Shown: positions 36,991 to 45,862 of the stretch, in pieces
Layout of the letters: each line of letters opens with the position of its first letter
Position numbering within the stretch: the first letter of the stretch is position 1
Origin: Mucilaginibacter sp. L294
Lineage (GTDB): Bacteria; Bacteroidota; Bacteroidia; Sphingobacteriales; Sphingobacteriaceae
NCBI RefSeq assembly: GCF_001636615.1
Contig: NZ_LGEK01000032.1
Location: 1 to 46,441 of the forward strand
Direction of reading: 5' to 3'
DNA length: 46,441 nucleotides
The notes under the pieces: model-generated
What the model saw: the letters and a program-made list of their open reading frames with translations, nothing else
Database searches by the model: none
Told to the model about the DNA's origin: nothing
Position numbers and translations under genes: made by a program

Positions 36991-37030
36991 CAATAAAAAA
37001 GGATGGTACATGTACCATCCTTTTTTATTG
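36991..37030. terminator. Perfect 40-base palindromic terminator
   Basis: The arm CAATAAAAAAGGATGGTACA (36991-37010) is followed without gap by its exact reverse complement (37011-37030). In RNA the inner bases form the loop, and the flanking A and T runs make it a terminator in both directions. It lies 38 bases after the symporter stop. Confidence 0.85.
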
Positions 37031-37078
37031 TATCTGACCTTTTTAACCCGCGCTCATCCAGCCTTATGATTCGAAATT

Positions 37079-37103
37079 CCGGTGGTTTTTTTGAAAACAC
37101 CGG
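37079..37103. repeat. Imperfect inverted repeat upstream of the VOC gene
   Basis: CCGGTGG and ACACCGG flank a T/A-rich loop, pairing over about 9 bases with one mismatch. It is about 70 bases upstream of the VOC start and lacks a clear promoter partner. It could be a second weak terminator or an operator. Confidence 0.3.
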
Positions 37104-37174
37104 GTTATAACCTAACTTAGTTAAACATTAAGTGGCTATACATCTCAAAACAACCGTCAATTAAAACCAAATTT

Positions 37175-37537
37175 ATGGAACACAAAACCAAATCTCTCCG
37201 CCCGTTCATAGGTGCTAAAGATTTTGAAATTTCGCGCGGCTTTTACCGCGACCTTGGGTTTGAGGAAACTGTGCTTACCCATAATATGTCTGTTTTTAAA
37301 ACCGGCAGCATAGCCTTTTATTTACAGGATGCCTACGTACAGGATTGGATAGATAATACCATGATATTTTTAGAGGTTGATGATGTTGACCGTTACTGGA
37401 ACGAACTTTCGGCTTTAAACCTGCCTGCTAAATATAAAAACGTTAAACTAACCCCTCCCCGTTCAGAAACCTGGGGCAAGGAGTGTTTTGTACATGACCC
37501 ATCTGGCATCCTTTGGCATTTTGGCCAATTTTTATAA
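37175..37537 (+). CDS. VOC-fold protein (glyoxalase/bleomycin resistance-like)
   Basis: This 120-residue protein starts LRPFIGAKDFEISRGFYRDLGFEE and has the second half TPPRSETWGKECFVHDPSGILWHFGQF, the vicinal-oxygen-chelate pattern of two beta-alpha-beta-beta-beta modules. His at LWHFGQF is a usual metal-ligand position, but the expected first-strand His is not obvious, so it may not bind metal like glyoxalase I. Members include drug-binding and dioxygenase proteins; the role here is unknown. It is a single-gene unit between the xylose operon and the second SusCD pair. Confidence 0.8.
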   Translation: MEHKTKSLRPFIGAKDFEISRGFYRDLGFEETVLTHNMSVFKTGSIAFYLQDAYVQDWIDNTMIFLEVDDVDRYWNELSALNLPAKYKNVKLTPPRSETWGKECFVHDPSGILWHFGQFL

Positions 37538-37878
37538 TCAGGAAGCCACATCCGATTATTACATCATTAGCCAGGGTTTATTCTTTTAAGCAGCCATTAT
37601 TGCAAGGCCAGCTGTAACTATTGTTGTCAAAAATCTCCTCCTTAAATATCTAAAAACTTCTTTTATATGGCCGAATCTGCACGTAAAATGTAGCTACTTC
37701 CCTGGTTCGCTATGACACATTTTAACAAACACTTAGCATTTATAAAAAAACGTGTTTTTTTATCTTCAAAGTATAATTTAAGCTTATACAAACAACTCAC
37801 CTTCTTCAATTTACACTATTTATTAACTAAAAAAATACAAATAACATATTATCATTTTTTTAATTAATCGTAAATTAT

Positions 37879-37910
37879 TTTGCTTAATCAAAAATTAACA
37901 TGCAGTTTTG
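37879..37910 (+). promoter_or_regulatory. Possible promoter of the second susC
   Basis: TTTG and CAGTTTTG are separated by 20 bases, near the usual 19 in Bacteroidota. The -7 differs from TAnnTTTG only at its first base. Transcription would start about 37917. Confidence 0.4.
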
Positions 37911-38111
37911 TATTGTTAAACACAACTAATACCCGCGCCATTATCGGCCGGCAGCAATACCCCAACATCAATACCAATACCCCTCCCCTAATTACCTATT
38001 AATTAAACATACTGTTTTACAGCTTACGTACGTCCTTATGGCCGCACACCCGGTTTTACTTCCGGCAAAATATAAAAACGCTATTTGTTCTTTATAAGAT
38101 CAGTTAATTAG

Positions 38112-38146
38112 AAAAGGCGTCTTCTTGAGCGTAGGAGGCGGCTTTT
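38112..38146 (+). promoter_or_regulatory. Leader hairpin before the second susC
   Basis: AAAAGGCGTCTTC and GGAGGCGGCTTTT pair over about 12 positions with one mismatch and G-U pairs, loop TTGAGCGTA, and TTTT next to GTTT. It resembles a terminator stem in the leader, about 58 bases before the ATG, so attenuation or leader control is possible. Confidence 0.4.
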
Positions 38147-38203
38147 GTTTACTCAAACACACACAAATTATTAATTAATGTTTTATGAACAGGAGTGGAA
38201 AAT

Positions 38204-41200
38204 ATGAATAGATTACTATTACTCACTATGTTATTTTTTAGTGCCGCTGTAGCTACAGCGCAAGCCCAAACGGTAACCGGTACCGTTACCGCACGCTCAG
38301 ACAAGGGGACTTTGCCTGGTGTTAGTGTAAAGGTAAAAGAGGCCGCAGGCGGCACAGTTACCGATGCAAACGGTAAATTCACCATCAATGTACCGGCAGG
38401 TGGCAAAACGCTGGTATTCTCATTTGTTGGGTTCTCCCCACAGGAAGTGCCCATCAGCGGGCAAAGCACCATTAACGTAGCCCTGGCAGAAAGCAGCCAA
38501 GAACTGGGCGAAGTTGTGGTAACAGCCCTGGGCATATCTAGGTCAGAAAAATCAATTGGTTACGCCGCACAACAAATTAAAGGCGATAACCTTACCATGA
38601 CACGCCAAACAGACTTTAACACCTCATTAGCCGGTAAGGTATCAGGGGTGCAAATACTGGGTGGCTCCGGTGCCAAATTCGGTACTTCAACTGTGCGTAT
38701 CAGGGGTGTAAACTCCTTATCTGGAGGTAACCCTATTTATGTGGTTAACGGCGTAGTAACCGACCCAAATGCGGTTAATAATGATGACGTAGAATCGCTA
38801 ACAGTGCTTAAAGGCCCCGCTGCTACCGCGTTATACGGCCAGCGCGCTTCTGAAGGCGCTATTGTGATCACCTTAAAAAAAGGATCGAACAAAGGGATAG
38901 GCATCTCCCTTAACCAAACCACAACTTTTGAAAAGGTATACACACTGCCACAATACCAAAATGATTATGGTGGCGGTACCAGCCAAACCTGGAGCGTTTA
39001 TAACTATGAAGCAGGCGACCCTGAATACCTGCAAAAATTTAATGGTATAAAATATTATAACTATTCTGTTGACGAAAGCTGGGGACCGCGCCTGGATGGC
39101 ACAAAGTATGCTCCATGGTATTTTTGGGATCCAAGCAACCCCGAATTTGGTAAGCTAAAATCATTTGTTGCGCAGCCAAATAACGTAAGGGATTTTTATG
39201 ATACAGGTATTACAACCAACAATAACGTAGCCTTTTCAAAAGCTGGCGACAATTATAACACCCGTATATCATATACCAACTTAAACCGCACAGGTGTAAG
39301 CCCTAATACCAAACAAAGGCGTAACAACGTAAGCTTTAACGGAGAGGTGAAAGTAACACCCAAATTAACGGTGAGTGCTAACGTTAACGTTTTCCAGGAA
39401 AACCTTAAAAACATACCTGCAGAAGGTTACGGAACACAAACATCGGGTTCATTTAATCAGTGGTTTCACCGCGACCTGGAAATTAACAAGCTGAAAGATT
39501 ACCGTAGGCCCGATGGTAGTTACACCACCTGGAATATTACCAGCCCTACAGACCTTACCGCAAAATACTGGGATAACCCATATACCGAGGCTTATGCAAA
39601 TACAGCAGAAGCAAACAACAACCGGGTATATGGTAACGTAACGGCAGCATACAATTTAAGGAAAGACCTGAAACTATCTGTTATTGCCAGGGGCGATTAT
39701 TTGAACCGCGATGCCAACAGCCGCGTGGCATCCTATACCATTAACCCTGATGCGTACTCTGAGAGCACCTATCAGTATAAAGAATATGATTACGTAGCAT
39801 CCTTAGAGTATGACCACATGTTTGGTAAAGACCTTTCTTTACGTGCCGGCGCATTCGCCGAATCAAGGGAAGATGTTGCCAAATATTTGATCAGTAGCAC
39901 AGTTGGGGGGTTATCAATACCCGAAACCTATACCGTACTTAACTCGTTAGATAGGCCAAACACTAGCACCTTCCACAGTACTAAAGTGGTTAACAGCTTG
40001 TATGGCTATGCGTCATTAGGCTATAAGCAGTTCTTATATTTAGATCTGAACGTAAGAAATGACCATTCTTCTGCCCTACCATCAGATAATAACTCTTATG
40101 TATATGGCGGCGCTTCAGGTTCATTTGTTTTCACCGAGGCAGGGCTTATCCCTAAAAATGATGTGCTTACATTTGGTAAGTTAAGGGCTTCAATAGCACG
40201 TGTAGGCTCTGATATCGAGCCTTTCCAAACCGGCCAAACATATAATATAAGCACTACCCCTTACGGCGGTGTAAGCCCTGTACAGTTTGTACCAAACAGC
40301 TTACCAAACCCTATCCTGGAACCAACGTTATCAACCTCATATGAGTTAGGTACCGAGTTGCATTTCCTGAGGGGCGACCGTATCCGTTTTGATTTTAACT
40401 ATTACCATCGTAACACCAAAAACCAGATACTTCCATTACCGGTTAACGGTACTACAGGTTACTCAACCATCGTAATAAACGCCGGTTCAATTGTAAACCA
40501 TGGTATTGAGCTATCGTTAGGTGGTACGCCGGTTAAAACATCCGATTTCGTATACGATGCCCAGTTCAATATAGCATTTAACCGCAATAAGGTGGTTTCG
40601 TTATATCCTGGATTCAAAGTGTTGCGTTCATCTCCTGAAGGCAACGGCGGTGCTACCATATCCGGCTACCAGGATGCAGGGGCTACAGGCTTTGGCTTTG
40701 TGGGCTCGCCTTCGTTTGGTGTTAACAGCGTAGAAGGGCAACCATACGGCCAGCTAATTGGTTCTGGTTTCCGCAGGGATGGAGCAGGTAACATTATAGT
40801 TGATGCCGATGGTTTCCCTGAGAGGGACGATAACGTAAACCTGGGTAATATACTACCAGATTTTACCGGTGGCTTCACTAACAATATTACGTATAAAGGT
40901 GTAACCCTTGGTTTCTCTTTCGATTTCCAGTACGGTGGTAAATTCGTATCAGTAACACAGCAAAACCTTGCAGGTTCGGGCCTTGCCCTATCAACCGTTG
41001 GTAATAACGAAAATGGCGTACCAAGGCGCGATGACCCTGCCAATGGCGGCGGTACATTGGTAAAAGGCGTTCATGAGGATGGCAGCAAAAACACAACCTT
41101 TGTTGATACCCGCGACCTTAACGAAGGTTACTACCCTGCTATTTGGGAACAATACACTTATGACGCTACCTACATTAAGTTAAGAGAGGTTAGTATTGGT

Positions 41201-41401
41201 TACAACTTGCCAAAAAGCTGGTTTGGCCGCATTCCGCTGCAATCTGCACGCTTTTCAGTTGTAAGCCAAAACCCATGGTTAATATATACCAAGGCTAAAG
41301 TAAAAGGCATAGACCCATCGCAGCTGGAAACATCGTTTTACGAGGGTGGGCAATTGCCTGCTACTCGCACCATTGGCTTTAACCTTAATTTAACCTTTTA
41401 A
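38204..41401 (+). CDS. SusC-like TonB-dependent outer-membrane transporter (second locus)
   Basis: I start at ATG 38204, because AGGAG at 38191-38195 is then 8 bases upstream. The longer GTG reading from 38195 would overlap that ribosome-binding site. The 1065-residue product has a signal peptide ending ATAQAQ and a carboxypeptidase-D regulatory-like domain (VTGTVTARSDKGTLPGVSVKV). The SusC motif ELGEVVVTALGISRSEKSIGYA follows, then the plug (VESLTVLKGPAATALYGQRASEGAIVI) and a barrel ending FNLNLTF. The TALGISR form marks a different SusC branch from the one at 7671 (VVGYGVQKR). SusD follows after 12 bases. Cargo unknown; the convergent GH92 at 43205 is the only enzyme next to it. Confidence 0.95.
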   Translation: MNRLLLLTMLFFSAAVATAQAQTVTGTVTARSDKGTLPGVSVKVKEAAGGTVTDANGKFTINVPAGGKTLVFSFVGFSPQEVPISGQSTINVALAESSQELGEVVVTALGISRSEKSIGYAAQQIKGDNLTMTRQTDFNTSLAGKVSGVQILGGSGAKFGTSTVRIRGVNSLSGGNPIYVVNGVVTDPNAVNNDDVESLTVLKGPAATALYGQRASEGAIVITLKKGSNKGIGISLNQTTTFEKVYTLPQYQNDYGGGTSQTWSVYNYEAGDPEYLQKFNGIKYYNYSVDESWGPRLDGTKYAPWYFWDPSNPEFGKLKSFVAQPNNVRDFYDTGITTNNNVAFSKAGDNYNTRISYTNLNRTGVSPNTKQRRNNVSFNGEVKVTPKLTVSANVNVFQENLKNIPAEGYGTQTSGSFNQWFHRDLEINKLKDYRRPDGSYTTWNITSPTDLTAKYWDNPYTEAYANTAEANNNRVYGNVTAAYNLRKDLKLSVIARGDYLNRDANSRVASYTINPDAYSESTYQYKEYDYVASLEYDHMFGKDLSLRAGAFAESREDVAKYLISSTVGGLSIPETYTVLNSLDRPNTSTFHSTKVVNSLYGYASLGYKQFLYLDLNVRNDHSSALPSDNNSYVYGGASGSFVFTEAGLIPKNDVLTFGKLRASIARVGSDIEPFQTGQTYNISTTPYGGVSPVQFVPNSLPNPILEPTLSTSYELGTELHFLRGDRIRFDFNYYHRNTKNQILPLPVNGTTGYSTIVINAGSIVNHGIELSLGGTPVKTSDFVYDAQFNIAFNRNKVVSLYPGFKVLRSSPEGNGGATISGYQDAGATGFGFVGSPSFGVNSVEGQPYGQLIGSGFRRDGAGNIIVDADGFPERDDNVNLGNILPDFTGGFTNNITYKGVTLGFSFDFQYGGKFVSVTQQNLAGSGLALSTVGNNENGVPRRDDPANGGGTLVKGVHEDGSKNTTFVDTRDLNEGYYPAIWEQYTYDATYIKLREVSIGYNLPKSWFGRIPLQSARFSVVSQNPWLIYTKAKVKGIDPSQLETSFYEGGQLPATRTIGFNLNLTF

Positions 41402-41413
41402 TAAAAAGATTAT

Positions 41414-42916
41414 ATGAAAAAGTTTTTAAATAAATTACTACTGGTTTTTGTTGCAGGTACCGTAATAACATCGTGCAAAAAAATAACCGACGATATAAAC
41501 GTTAACCCTAACCAACCTGCTCAGGTATCTACAGGCTATATGTTTACAAGTGCCCTGCAATTTTTGGGCGGAACAACTGGAGACAATGCGACAACTAATA
41601 TAAATAGTGCCGCCGGTGAGTTATACTCACAATACCTGGCCGAAACATTCTACACAAACGAATCAAGATTTGAACTGGCGCAGTATGATTACCAAACCTA
41701 CTATACCGGCCCACTGCTTGATTTGAAAACAGTGATAGAAACCAACACTAACCCGGATACTAAAGACAAGATAACAACTACCGCGTTTGGTTCAAATGCC
41801 AGCCAGATAGCGGCAGCCCGCATATTAAGGGCTTTTATCTTTTTAACGATAACAGACCGTTGGGGCGATATCCCTTACTCACAAGTTTTACAGGGAAAAA
41901 CTAACTTCACCCCTAAATTTGATGCGCAAAAAGATATTTACACAGACTTATTTAAAGAATTAACCGAAGCCCAGGCACAATTTGATGGCGACCTTGGTAA
42001 TGACATTTTATTCGATGGAGATGTTACCAAATGGAAACACTGGGCAAATTCGCTACGCGCAGTGATGGCGTTACGCCTAAGCAAGGTTGACCCAACTACG
42101 GGTAGTGCCGAGTTTAAAAAAGCTGTGGCCGATGGGCTGATGACATCAAATGATGAAAGTGCTACCTATAAATATCTTGCAGAACAAAACAACGAAAACC
42201 CTTTTTATGGCAACTACCGTAGCAGGTATGATTATGCCGTTAGTGGTATAGTAGTTGATAATCTGTCTGCCAATAACGACCCCCGCCTGCCCATTTATGC
42301 ACGAAAGACGGCAGATAGTGTATACGTTGGTTTGCCTTATGGTACCGAGGGCGATGATCTGGATGGCTACTCGATAGGAAACCGCGACCTGGGTCAAAAG
42401 AAGTTTAACCCGGGTAATATTTCCCAAATAAGCGCCAGGTACTCAAATCAAAACTCGCCAACCGTGTGGACGAGCTACGCGCAGATCTTATTTGTACAGG
42501 CTGAAGCAGCACATTTAGGCTGGATACCCGGCGGCGATGGCGCAGCAACAACTTTTTACACACAGGGTATTACAGCATCATTTGCACAAAACGACATTAC
42601 CGGTGGTGATGTAACAACTTACCTGGCAAAAGCTGATGTAGTGTTTAACCCATCTACAGCGGTAGAACAGATCATCACCCAAAAATGGATAGCTAACTAT
42701 CTGGGTAACGGCTGGGAATCATGGGCAGAATATCGCCGCACCGGCTTCCCTAAACTGTTAGACCCTGTGCCAACAGCATTAAACGCTGATAAGCATATCC
42801 CGCGCAGACAACAATATCCGCAATCGGAACATGACCTTAACGAGGCTAATTACAATGAAGTAATTGCCAGGCAAGGCCCCGATGCTTTATCAACCCATGT
42901 ATGGTGGGATAAATAA
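41414..42916 (+). CDS. SusD-like lipoprotein of the SusD-like_2 type (second locus)
   Basis: This 500-residue lipoprotein starts MKKFLNKLLLVFVAGTVITSCKK (Cys21). It shows the NVNPNQP start, the helical AARILRAFIFLTITDRWGDIPYSQ block, and the KWIANYLGNGWESWAEYRRTGFPKL end typical of the shorter SusD-like_2 group. It partners the susC 12 bases upstream. A terminator follows at 42931, so this locus has only two co-directional genes. The ligand is unknown. Confidence 0.93.
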   Translation: MKKFLNKLLLVFVAGTVITSCKKITDDINVNPNQPAQVSTGYMFTSALQFLGGTTGDNATTNINSAAGELYSQYLAETFYTNESRFELAQYDYQTYYTGPLLDLKTVIETNTNPDTKDKITTTAFGSNASQIAAARILRAFIFLTITDRWGDIPYSQVLQGKTNFTPKFDAQKDIYTDLFKELTEAQAQFDGDLGNDILFDGDVTKWKHWANSLRAVMALRLSKVDPTTGSAEFKKAVADGLMTSNDESATYKYLAEQNNENPFYGNYRSRYDYAVSGIVVDNLSANNDPRLPIYARKTADSVYVGLPYGTEGDDLDGYSIGNRDLGQKKFNPGNISQISARYSNQNSPTVWTSYAQILFVQAEAAHLGWIPGGDGAATTFYTQGITASFAQNDITGGDVTTYLAKADVVFNPSTAVEQIITQKWIANYLGNGWESWAEYRRTGFPKLLDPVPTALNADKHIPRRQQYPQSEHDLNEANYNEVIARQGPDALSTHVWWDK

Positions 42917-42930
42917 GCCTGCTTAAAAAC

Positions 42931-42967
42931 AAAAAGCCTGCAGAACTATCGTCCTGCAGGCTTTTTT
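42931..42967 (+). terminator. Terminator of the second susCD operon
   Basis: AGCCTGCAG (42935-42943) and CTGCAGGCT (42954-42962) form a perfect 9-base stem with a loop of 10, preceded by A5 and followed by a T run. It is a strong Rho-independent terminator. Confidence 0.9.
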
Positions 42968-43023
42968 ATGTAATGTATTTTAGTAGATATCAAACCTAAT
43001 AACCCGCGGTTTGTAGTTATGCT

Positions 43024-43215
43024 ATGGGCAAACAACATCAAACATTCCCCGGCGAACCGGAAGAAATGCCGGATAAAAAGGGCCGGCCGGAAATAGAACA
43101 ACCGGACGACCCTAAAGAACCTGTATCGCCCCAGGAAAACCCCGACGATGTACCCATTGAATTACCACCGGATAAAACACCCGGCGAAGGTGATGAGCCT
43201 GTAGTTAACGGGTAA
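43024..43215 (+). CDS. Small proline- and acid-rich protein
   Basis: This 63-residue ORF encodes MGKQHQTFPGEPEEMPDKKG and continues with PxDDPKEP, PQENPDDVP, PPDKTPGEGDEP. It is almost all Pro, Glu, Asp and Lys and probably unstructured. Similar small P/E-rich proteins occur in Sphingobacteriaceae to my knowledge, without known function. It lacks an obvious ribosome-binding site. Its last 11 bases overlap the 3' end of the convergent GH92 gene. Biased composition in a coding frame is the main support. Confidence 0.5.
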   Translation: MGKQHQTFPGEPEEMPDKKGRPEIEQPDDPKEPVSPQENPDDVPIELPPDKTPGEGDEPVVNG

Positions 43216-45355
43216 TTACTTCAACCACGCCTCCGTTTGTAAACAAGCTGTGCGGTACAAAATAACCGGCAATAGTTTTGCCGTTTACTTTTATGGCGCT
43301 TAGCTTACGGCCTTTGCCTACATGTTTTATAGTTAACAATTTACCTGTACTGGTTTTCCAGTTCACCTGATCGAACAACGGAACGGTTACCAGATAATGC
43401 GGATCGGTAGCCGATAAGGTGTACAAACCCAGCGAACTAAATACATACCATGCCGACATTTCGCCCGCGTCGTCCATCCCTGATAATTCCAGCCCTTCTT
43501 TACCAATACCATAAAGATTATTCAGGATGTAATCTATTTTCTCCTGTGATTTCCACGGTTTATCTACAAAGTAGTAAGCAAATGGGGCTTCATGATCGGG
43601 CTGGTTACCCTGGCAATACTGGCCTATCATGGTTTCTACATTGCGGGCAATATAATTGGGGTTCCATGGCAGGGTGAAAAGCGAATCGAGCTTGGCCTCA
43701 AATTTTTTCTTGCCGCCATATAAAGTCACTAGTCCGTTCATATCATGCGGGGCATAAAACGATACCTGCCAGGCATTCGCTTCCCTGAACATGTATTCGT
43801 AATAAGGGTGTTGCGGGTCGAAGTTTTTGACCCAATCGCCGGTTGTTGCCGAACGGCCACGCATAAAGTTTACTGATTTATCAAATACATTCTTGTAGTT
43901 TTTAGATCGTGCCATCAGGATGCGGTAGTTGGCGGTATCTCCCAATGCCTTTGCCAACTGCGCCAGCGAGTAATCATCGTAAGCATATTCCAATGTTTTA
44001 GATACCCCCGCTTTGCCTTTTGTTTCAACCTCGCCTTTTTCCACCTCGTTATCCGATATGTACCCCTTCTCAATATATTCTTTGATGAACGGTCGTGTAC
44101 CACCTTCTACATTGGCATTTCTCAACAGCAGCTTATAAGTGCCCTGTACATCAAAATCTTTTATCCCCCGTAAATAGGAACCGGTTATAGATGATGCAGC
44201 GTGATCGCCGTGGAAAAAGGTTGGTATAAACCCTGTTTTATCGCCCATATCTTTTAGGGATTTGATCACATCAAGTGTTATTTTGGGCGATATCAGGCTC
44301 AACAGTACATCCTTGTTGCGATAGGTATCCCATAAAGACGGTATCGTATAATAATTAAAACCGGCCTTAATAACTTGCTTCTTCACATCGGTATATTCGC
44401 CATTAACATCACTGCGTAAAGCGGGCCATAATAACGACCGGTACAATGATGAATAAAACAGCTGCCTTTGTTTCGGCGTACCACCTTTTATTTGAATTTT
44501 AGATAAGGTAGCCTCCCATTTTTGCGAAGCTTCTTTCCGCACCGCATCAAATGATTTGGCACCTATCTCCTGCTCCAGGTTTTGTTTGGCGTTTACTGTG
44601 CTTACATATGATAAGGCTATCTTCACTTCAACCGGGCCGGTCCCTTTATCGCTTAAATGCACCAAAGCATGGCCACCTTTGCTGCCGTCGTCTTTATTCT
44701 CCAGGCTTTCAATTGGGGTGTTCACCGTCGCGTAGAAAAATATTCTCCCTTCGCCTGCTTCCTGGTAACCTTGCAGCGCGTTCCCAACCTGCTCTATATG
44801 CCAGGCCGATACCCGGTTATTGGCTTTCCCCAAATCGAAAAGGATCTGCCTGCCGGCGTTATTTTCAAATTGATATTGGTGGTAACCACACCTTAAGGTA
44901 GATGTAAGGTTTACGTTTACTTTATAATCTTCCAGGTAAACGCTGTAAAATCCAGGTTCGGCACTTTCACGTTTATGCGAGAAACGCGAACTGAATTTTT
45001 CGTGTGTGCCAGATACCGGCATTAAAGGGATATTACAAAGGTTCCAATGCCCTTTGTTGGTATGCGTAAAGCCATAAATCACACTATCCTCATACTGGTA
45101 ACCAGCGCCCGATCCATAAGCCGTAATAGGGCTTAATTGCACCATGGCATTTGGCAAAGAACTGCCCGGGTAAACCAGGCCCGCCCATGAACGCCAGTCT
45201 TTTGGTAACTGGTAACCCAATATCTTTGGGTCGTTAAGCGGTGCGGTGCCGATAAAAGGGTTTACATACTTTGTTAACGGTTTGGTTTGCTGCGCATTGG
45301 CAAAATTGCCCGCAGCCGCCAGCAGTAGCAGTGCTAAAAAGTTTTTGGTCTTCAT
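43205..45355 (-). CDS. GH92 family alpha-mannosidase, divergent type
   Basis: This 716-residue enzyme has a signal peptide ending NFANAQ (about 22). The sandwich domain has YVNPFIGTAPLND, YPGSSLPNAMVQLSP and YGFTHTNKGHWNLCNIPLMP, and the barrel carries LWDTYRNKDV. The general acid by alignment is Glu525 in FREANAWQV. The base region is GMDDAGEMSAWYVFSSLGLY (Asp628, Asp629), with Met where the other GH92 has Asp. Instead of GNEP it has GNQPDHEAPFAYYF. So it is a different GH92 type from the one at 21251. It is convergent with the second susCD and shares no operon. It should remove alpha-mannose in the periplasm; linkage unknown. Confidence 0.88.
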   Translation of the reverse strand: MKTKNFLALLLLAAAGNFANAQQTKPLTKYVNPFIGTAPLNDPKILGYQLPKDWRSWAGLVYPGSSLPNAMVQLSPITAYGSGAGYQYEDSVIYGFTHTNKGHWNLCNIPLMPVSGTHEKFSSRFSHKRESAEPGFYSVYLEDYKVNVNLTSTLRCGYHQYQFENNAGRQILFDLGKANNRVSAWHIEQVGNALQGYQEAGEGRIFFYATVNTPIESLENKDDGSKGGHALVHLSDKGTGPVEVKIALSYVSTVNAKQNLEQEIGAKSFDAVRKEASQKWEATLSKIQIKGGTPKQRQLFYSSLYRSLLWPALRSDVNGEYTDVKKQVIKAGFNYYTIPSLWDTYRNKDVLLSLISPKITLDVIKSLKDMGDKTGFIPTFFHGDHAASSITGSYLRGIKDFDVQGTYKLLLRNANVEGGTRPFIKEYIEKGYISDNEVEKGEVETKGKAGVSKTLEYAYDDYSLAQLAKALGDTANYRILMARSKNYKNVFDKSVNFMRGRSATTGDWVKNFDPQHPYYEYMFREANAWQVSFYAPHDMNGLVTLYGGKKKFEAKLDSLFTLPWNPNYIARNVETMIGQYCQGNQPDHEAPFAYYFVDKPWKSQEKIDYILNNLYGIGKEGLELSGMDDAGEMSAWYVFSSLGLYTLSATDPHYLVTVPLFDQVNWKTSTGKLLTIKHVGKGRKLSAIKVNGKTIAGYFVPHSLFTNGGVVEVITR

Positions 45356-45380
45356 TATATAGGTTTATAACAGTAAGACT

Positions 45381-45409
45381 CAAAAACAGCCCTTTGCCCC
45401 CAAAACAAA
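45381..45409 (-). promoter_or_regulatory. Possible promoter of the GH92 gene
   Basis: On the minus strand, TTTG (45409-45406), then 17 bases, then TGTTTTTG (45388-45381), has one mismatch to TAnnTTTG. Transcription would start about 45374, giving a leader of about 20 bases before the ATG at 45355. Confidence 0.4.
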
Positions 45410-45550
45410 GCACATTAAAAGCCAAAGCAACACCTTTGTTACAAATTAAAAGCATCACCAATGCTGCTATACCTGCCATAAAATTCACATGGCTTAAAAT
45501 GTAGTGGGCACCGGATCATCTTCATCCATAACAGAACAGTTAAAAACAAT

Positions 45551-45709
45551 ATGTCGATAATAGCATTTTTTGGTGTGCCTACCCACGGGCACGTAAACCC
45601 TACCCTTGGTTTGGTAAGCGAATTAATTAACAACGGCGAAACGGTAATATACTTTACAGATGCCACAAATGTTATGAATATGAACGATACGTTTTTTGGT
45701 GATGGGTAG
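45551..45709 (+). pseudogene. N-terminal remnant of a GT1/MGT-type glycosyltransferase
   Basis: This 52-residue frame begins MSIIAFFGVPTHGHVNPTLGLVSELINNGETVIYF, the N-terminal strand-loop-helix of GT1 (macrolide/UDP-glucuronosyltransferase-like) enzymes, with the GHVNPTL motif intact. Full proteins have about 400 residues. Here the match ends after VIYFTD; the last residues, NVMNMNDTFFGDG, are unlike the family and lead to TAG. The remainder of the gene is absent between here and the next gene. It is probably a deletion remnant. Confidence 0.6.
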
Positions 45710-45836
45710 CTCACTCTTTTAAGATGAGCGATGCATGATATAAGTGAGTAAAGGCCTTTTTTATCCCGTTATCCGTTAACTTGCATAACAACAGTTGTTT
45801 ACAATAATTTAACTATAGTACCCTCCATAATTATTT

Positions 45837-45844
45837 TATCTTTG
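45837..45844 (+). promoter_or_regulatory. -7 element of the terminal secreted-protein gene
   Basis: TATCTTTG is a perfect TAnnTTTG match, 18 bases before the ATG at 45863. The -33 is not obvious, and the leader would be very short. Confidence 0.4.
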
Positions 45845-45862
45845 ACGAAATTCCCTAAACTA

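Larger units (their letters stand above)
37538..38203. other. Long intergenic region with the promoter and leader of the second susC
   Basis: This 666-base gap holds no gene I can support. It is very AT-rich between 37740 and 37920. TTTG (37879-37882), then 20 bases, then CAGTTTTG (37903-37910) is a good match to the Bacteroidota promoter layout, with one mismatch in the -7. The leader of about 285 bases then contains a hairpin at 38112-38146. Confidence 0.5.

Noticed and set aside
38195..38203. GTG start of the second SusC
   Set aside because: The GTG overlaps the AGGAG ribosome-binding site, which is ideally spaced to the ATG at 38204.
38149..38535. 128-residue minus-strand ORF over the susC start
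   Set aside because: Shadow of the SusC N-terminal domain; no motif or signal of its own.
43205..45355. GNQP in place of GNEP first suggested loss of the general acid, as in the mannosyl-phosphodiesterase type of GH92
   Set aside because: By spacing to the Asp pair, the acid is the Glu of FREANAWQ (525), which is present; the first GH92 has the matching Glu544. The Q is in a different motif.
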